A DNA stretch of 31,177 bases from Deltaproteobacteria bacterium. GTDB lineage: Bacteria; Myxococcota; Polyangia; Haliangiales; Haliangiaceae. Below are positions 26,424-31,177 of this stretch, one piece after another (within the stretch, counting starts at the first letter, position 1; the number at the start of each line of letters is the position of its first letter). The stretch spans positions 1 through 31,177 of the forward strand of contig JAGSPR010000015.1 in NCBI GenBank assembly GCA_018262455.1, given 5' to 3'. The translations under genes were made by a program, and so were the position numbers. Under the pieces are notes generated by a model, which made no database searches, was not told the origin of the DNA, and worked only from the letters and a program-made list of their open reading frames with translations.

Positions 26424-27491
26424 CTATTTCTCGGTCTGCGCCTTGAGCCACGCGGCGACGCTGTGGATCCCCCACGCGTCGGTGTTCTCGGGTGAACGCC
26501 AGTTGGGTTCGCCAAAGGCCTCGCCTGGCACATCCATGTAGCCATGCCCCGCGTGACCGGTGGAGACCTGGCTGTCCTTGACCAGGACGTAGCCATCGCC
26601 GTCGGGACCGCGACAGTCCCACGTCGGAGCCTCACACGTCCGGCCGGTCACCGTCTCGAGCGCGCTCTGTCCACCAGCCTGATCGGCGTCGGGCCCGTTG
26701 AAGGGCAGGTCGTGCTCCCCGTTGATCGCGAGCACCTCGTGCGGATCGACCGCGAGCGTCGCGGCCGTGGTGCAGTCGCGCAGGTCGATGATCGAGACCC
26801 CTGCGACGTGGGCGGTGGGGCCAACGCCCATCGGTGCCACCGCCACGAGCCTGGGCATCGGCGCGGTTCCCGGGGGCATGACCGGCGTGGACCGGAACGC
26901 CTGCAGCGAGGTCAGCCCACCCTGGCTGTGCCCGAGGAACACCACGCCCTTGCTGCAGTCCGCATTCGCGCGACCGCACAGCCGCGCGATCGCGCTCCGC
27001 CGCTCGCCGGCTACATAGTCCTTGTCGTTGCGGACCATGCAGGCCGAGTTGTCCCGGTACAGCCCGCAGCTCTGCGCGGCTCCGAACAGCGTGCTGTTCT
27101 CGTACTCGAGTGAGCCGACGACGAAGCCGTGGCTTGCCAGGATGGGCAGGATGTGGTCGACGAGGGGAGGCGCGTCGAAGTGGGCGTTGGTACCGACGAG
27201 GAAGATCGCGACGGGATAGCGTCCGGGTTCGACCGGCTCGCTGCCGACGATGTGCATCGTGTTGCTGCACTGATTCTTCAGCACGTTGTGGGCGTCGTAG
27301 GTGTCGTCGAACGGCGCGGGGGTGAACACCGCCGACGCCGCGTCGGGTGCGACGTCGGGCGCGATGTCGCCGGGCGAGGAGGCATCGGGCGCCCCCGGCG
27401 TGGCGGGGGTGAAGCCACACGCGGCCACGGTCAGGACCATCGCGAGAGCCCAGCTCGGAGATCTGCGCTGCGCGCTGCGGGGCTCGCTCAT
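26424..27491 (-). CDS. Alpha/beta-hydrolase-fold lipoprotein
   Basis: A 355-residue exported lipoprotein (lipobox VAAC, Cys25) with an Asp/Pro/Ala-rich linker and a hydrolase domain. The nucleophile elbow is GHSQGG (in VVFLGHSQGG), an Asp/Glu candidate follows INGEHDLPF and a His is in STGHAGHGY, giving a plausible catalytic triad. The N-terminal half has paired cysteines (NQCSNTM, QSCGLYRDNSACM, LCGRANADC) that may form disulfides. It resembles secreted lipases, cutinase-like or PET-hydrolase-like proteins in outline; the substrate is unknown. ATG 27491 overlaps the tetR stop by four bases, so it is in that operon. Confidence 0.8.
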   Translation of the reverse strand: MSEPRSAQRRSPSWALAMVLTVAACGFTPATPGAPDASSPGDIAPDVAPDAASAVFTPAPFDDTYDAHNVLKNQCSNTMHIVGSEPVEPGRYPVAIFLVGTNAHFDAPPLVDHILPILASHGFVVGSLEYENSTLFGAAQSCGLYRDNSACMVRNDKDYVAGERRSAIARLCGRANADCSKGVVFLGHSQGGLTSLQAFRSTPVMPPGTAPMPRLVAVAPMGVGPTAHVAGVSIIDLRDCTTAATLAVDPHEVLAINGEHDLPFNGPDADQAGGQSALETVTGRTCEAPTWDCRGPDGDGYVLVKDSQVSTGHAGHGYMDVPGEAFGEPNWRSPENTDAWGIHSVAAWLKAQTEK

Positions 27492-28111
27492 CGGCCTGCC
27501 TTCTCCGCTCCACGGCGATGCGCGGCAGGCGCGCGCCGCGGTGAACCGGCAAGTCCACCGGCGCAGAACCCGAGGGTCGCCTCGACGAGCGTGCGCGCGC
27601 TGGGATGCAGCTCGTCACGGACGTGGTGGCGTGCCGCGGCCAGCGTGGCTCCGACCAGCAGGCCGGCGCGGAGCTCGCGCTGCGAGCCTTCGAGCAAGCT
27701 CGCGATCACCTTGGAGAGGTCGTCGACGAGCCAGCTCTCCGCCGCCGGTCCATCGAGGAGAAACAGCCGGGCTTGGTCGGGGTTCGCGGCGAGAAATTCG
27801 AGCGCCACCTTCACCATCGCGAGGACGCGCGCGTTGCCATCATGCTCGGTCCCAACCAGCTGCTGCCAGCGCTGGTACAGGCCCGAGAGCGCGCGCCGGA
27901 CGACGGCCTCGTAGAGCGCCCGCTTGTCGCGAAAGTAGAGGTAGAGGGTGCCCGTCCCGACGTCGGCACGCTCGGTGACCTCGGCCAGCGTCACCGCGTC
28001 GTAGCCGTGGCACAGGAACACCACCTCCGCCGCGTCGAGCAGGCGCGTCTGGGTCTCCGCGGTGCGCCGTTGCCGGCGCGTGGGCTGCTGGGCTGAAAGT
28101 TCCTCGCTCAT
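27488..28111 (-). CDS. TetR-family transcriptional regulator
   Basis: A 207-residue regulator with an N-terminal helix-turn-helix (about 17-62: TRLLDAAEVVFLCHGYDAVTLAEVTERADVGTGTLYLYF, shown here in outline as LLDAAEVVF, TLAEVTERA and GTGTLYLYF). The C-terminal effector domain is family-typical and gives no ligand. It is cotranscribed with the hydrolase lipoprotein through a four-base overlap. A promoter with a palindrome in its spacer lies directly upstream (28120-28147), consistent with autorepression. ATG 28111 is very close to the predicted transcription start, and no ribosome site is seen. Confidence 0.88.
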   Translation of the reverse strand: MSEELSAQQPTRRQRRTAETQTRLLDAAEVVFLCHGYDAVTLAEVTERADVGTGTLYLYFRDKRALYEAVVRRALSGLYQRWQQLVGTEHDGNARVLAMVKVALEFLAANPDQARLFLLDGPAAESWLVDDLSKVIASLLEGSQRELRAGLLVGATLAAARHHVRDELHPSARTLVEATLGFCAGGLAGSPRRAPAAHRRGAEKAGR

Positions 28112-28119
28112 GCGGGCGT

Positions 28120-28147
28120 ATCATATCTGACGAATCCTCAGTTTCAA
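28120..28147 (-). promoter_or_regulatory. Sigma-70-like promoter of tetR-hydrolase operon
   Basis: On the minus strand TTGAAA (28147-28142) and TATGAT (28125-28120) are 16 bases apart. Transcription would begin around 28113, only about two bases before ATG 28111, so the message may be leaderless. Confidence 0.6.
28127..28141. promoter_or_regulatory. Palindromic operator in promoter spacer
   Basis: CTGACGAATCCTCAG is a 15-bp palindrome with the central base and one symmetric pair mismatched. It fills the space between the -35 and -10 elements, so a bound TetR dimer would block RNA polymerase. Confidence 0.5.
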
Positions 28148-28182
28148 GAGGGAACTGGCGACGCGGGAGGTGTCGATCCGTC

Positions 28183-28218
28183 GGCGTAGGCGTAGGCGTA
28201 GGCCCTGACCCTGACCCT
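28183..28218. repeat. Six-unit hexamer array after the cytochrome stop
   Basis: GGCGTA three times, then GGCCCT, GACCCT, GACCCT, all in 6-bp phase (36 bases). It lies 25-60 bases downstream of the cytochrome stop (minus strand) and ahead of the tetR promoter. Its length and phase match the array at 21309-21344. Confidence 0.8.
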
Positions 28219-28242
28219 GGATCAGACCAGCAGACTGCGGTG

Positions 28243-28923
<681 letters not shown>

Positions 28924-28937
28924 GCGCTACCTCCCGG

Positions 28938-30056
<1,119 letters not shown>

Positions 30057-30064
30057 GGCGGCTC

Positions 30065-31177
30065 CTACTCGAACTGCAGCTTCTTGCGGGTGGAGAGCGC
30101 GTCGTCACGGAACGGGCGCCGTACGGCCGCCGCCGCACGCTGACGCGCGAGCTCGGCGGTGTTCTCGGTCGCGAACCGGTCGTCGGTGAGCGTGAACATC
30201 AGCGCCACCAGATCCGAGATCTCGGGCTCGGTGAGCGCGAGCGACTCGATGCCGCCGTCGAGAAACAGGTTGGCCTCGCCGCCTTTGTTGTAGTGATCCA
30301 TGACGTCCCACAGCGTGGGCATCGTCCCGTCGTGCATGTAGGGGGCCGTGATCCCGGTGTTGCGCAAGGTGGGCGTGCGGAAGCCGCCGAGGTCAGCGCG
30401 GTTGCGGGTCACGAGGAACCGGCCGAGCTCGGAGGCGTCGGTCTCGAGGGCGAGCCGATCGATCGCCTCGGCCGTGTCGCTCTTGGCGAGCGCCGACACG
30501 GCCTGGCGAGCCAGCTCGCCGAACTTCTGGTGGCGCGCCGACACCCCGACGTTGTGAAACCGGCCATCGCTCCCGATCGGGTTGGCGCGGTTCATCGGGT
30601 GGCAGGTCACGCAGCGACCCTTGCCGTTGAACAGCACCCAGCCTCGGCGGGCGCTCTCCGAGATCGCGTTGGTGTCGCCCCGCAGGTAGCGATCGAGCGG
30701 TGCGTCGAGGAACATCAGCGTCCGCTCGAACGCGGCGATCGACCGGCCGATGTCGTCGTAGTTCGGGGCGCGGCCGTAGGCGGCCTTGAACATCGCCGTG
30801 TACGCCGGATCGCTGGCGATCGCCGCGGTCGCTTCCCGGCCGGTCTTGTGACCCATCTCGATCGGATTGACGATCGGCAGGATCGCCTGCGCTTCGAGCG
30901 TGGCCGCACGGCCATCCCAGAACTGGCTCGTGAGCAGCGCCGCGTTCAACGTCGTCGGTGCGCTGCGCCGGCCCAGCTTGTCGCCGATCCCCTCGGAGAC
31001 GGGTCGACGGTCGGCGAACCCACGCGTGACGTCATGACAGGTCGCGCACGCCACGGTGCCATCCGCGGACAGCCGGGCATCGAAGTACAGCTTGCGACCG
31101 AGCTCGATCCTCGCCGCGGTCGGCTGGTTATCCTTCGGGATCATGGCCTGCCACACCACCGGATCGACTCCGGCCGG
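30065..31177 (-). CDS. Dihaem cytochrome c peroxidase/MauG-family protein (N-terminus beyond window)
   Basis: The frame is open through the right edge, with readable codons (PAGVDPV) upstream of the GTG at 31159, so the signal peptide and true start lie outside. At least 370 residues are visible. Two haem sites, CATCH and CVTCHP, are separated by about 160 residues as in CcpA/MauG proteins. LGRKLYFDARLSADGTVACATCHD, in parts, and FRTPTLRNTGITAPYMHDG are family hallmarks. Such enzymes reduce peroxide or oxidise a protein partner in the periplasm. It is first (within the window) of an operon with the phosphoesterase and a cytochrome c, which could supply electrons. Confidence 0.9.
   Translation of the reverse strand, partial: PAGVDPVVWQAMIPKDNQPTAARIELGRKLYFDARLSADGTVACATCHDVTRGFADRRPVSEGIGDKLGRRSAPTTLNAALLTSQFWDGRAATLEAQAILPIVNPIEMGHKTGREATAAIASDPAYTAMFKAAYGRAPNYDDIGRSIAAFERTLMFLDAPLDRYLRGDTNAISESARRGWVLFNGKGRCVTCHPMNRANPIGSDGRFHNVGVSARHQKFGELARQAVSALAKSDTAEAIDRLALETDASELGRFLVTRNRADLGGFRTPTLRNTGITAPYMHDGTMPTLWDVMDHYNKGGEANLFLDGGIESLALTEPEISDLVALMFTLTDDRFATENTAELARQRAAAAVRRPFRDDALSTRKKLQFE

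Overview
The window is high-GC bacterial DNA with no rRNA, tRNA, CRISPR array, transposase or integrase that I can see. Four things suggest a soil or sediment member of Myxococcota or a related former deltaproteobacterial lineage. These are Geobacter-type CxxxxCH/CxxCH multiheme repeats, a Sec-type (clade II) nitrous oxide reductase cluster, membrane Ser/Thr kinases with a DWG instead of DFG motif, and many secreted lipoproteins. The taxonomy is inference; no marker gene is present.

Layout. (1) 1-4391, minus strand: the N-terminal 1463 residues of a giant multiheme cytochrome lipoprotein that runs off the left edge. It carries 42 haem-binding motifs in about 8.5 copies of a five-haem unit. 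(2) 4761-6016: a DsbA-like lipoprotein with an SPYC active site, convergent with a small unknown gene. (3) 6270-9435: a three-gene MacAB-type ABC exporter operon (adaptor, ATPase, permease), then a small secreted protein of unknown function. (4) 10083-10210: an intergenic stretch with a perfect 27-bp inverted repeat. (5) 10223-11645: a ferritin-like diiron protein divergent from a TetR regulator, with two palindromic operators between them, then a STAS/zinc-ribbon-like protein. (6) 12262-18886, minus strand: a nitrous oxide respiration operon read as cytochrome c, nosZ, nosD, nosF, nosL, nosY and a four-helix membrane protein. (7) 18945-21300: a NorR-type NO-sensing sigma-54 activator, divergent from a RIC/YtfE-like haemerythrin protein. 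(8) 21359-26388: a fasciclin lipoprotein, a degenerate histidine-kinase ORF, and two head-to-head paralogous membrane Ser/Thr kinases. (9) 26424-28111: a TetR regulator with an alpha/beta-hydrolase lipoprotein. (10) 28243-31177: an operon of a dihaem cytochrome c peroxidase-like protein (N-terminus outside the window), a Tat-exported metallophosphoesterase and a monohaem cytochrome c lipoprotein.

How the genes work together. The central theme is periplasmic and extracellular electron transfer plus nitrogen-oxide handling. NorR keeps the residues that bind the NO-sensing iron in E. coli NorR, and it keeps the GAFTGA loop that contacts sigma-54. A good -24/-12 element (18899-18914) lies just before the cytochrome c-nosZ operon. 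GT-N7-AC sites of the NorR type lie between norR and the haemerythrin gene. Together these suggest that NO controls both N2O reduction and NO-damage repair here.

The most unusual items are the 42-motif cytochrome, the Ser/Thr kinase separated by one in-frame stop from a histidine-kinase remnant with an internal ATPase deletion, the inverted kinase duplication, and short hexamer tandem arrays or long inverted repeats placed just after stop codons.
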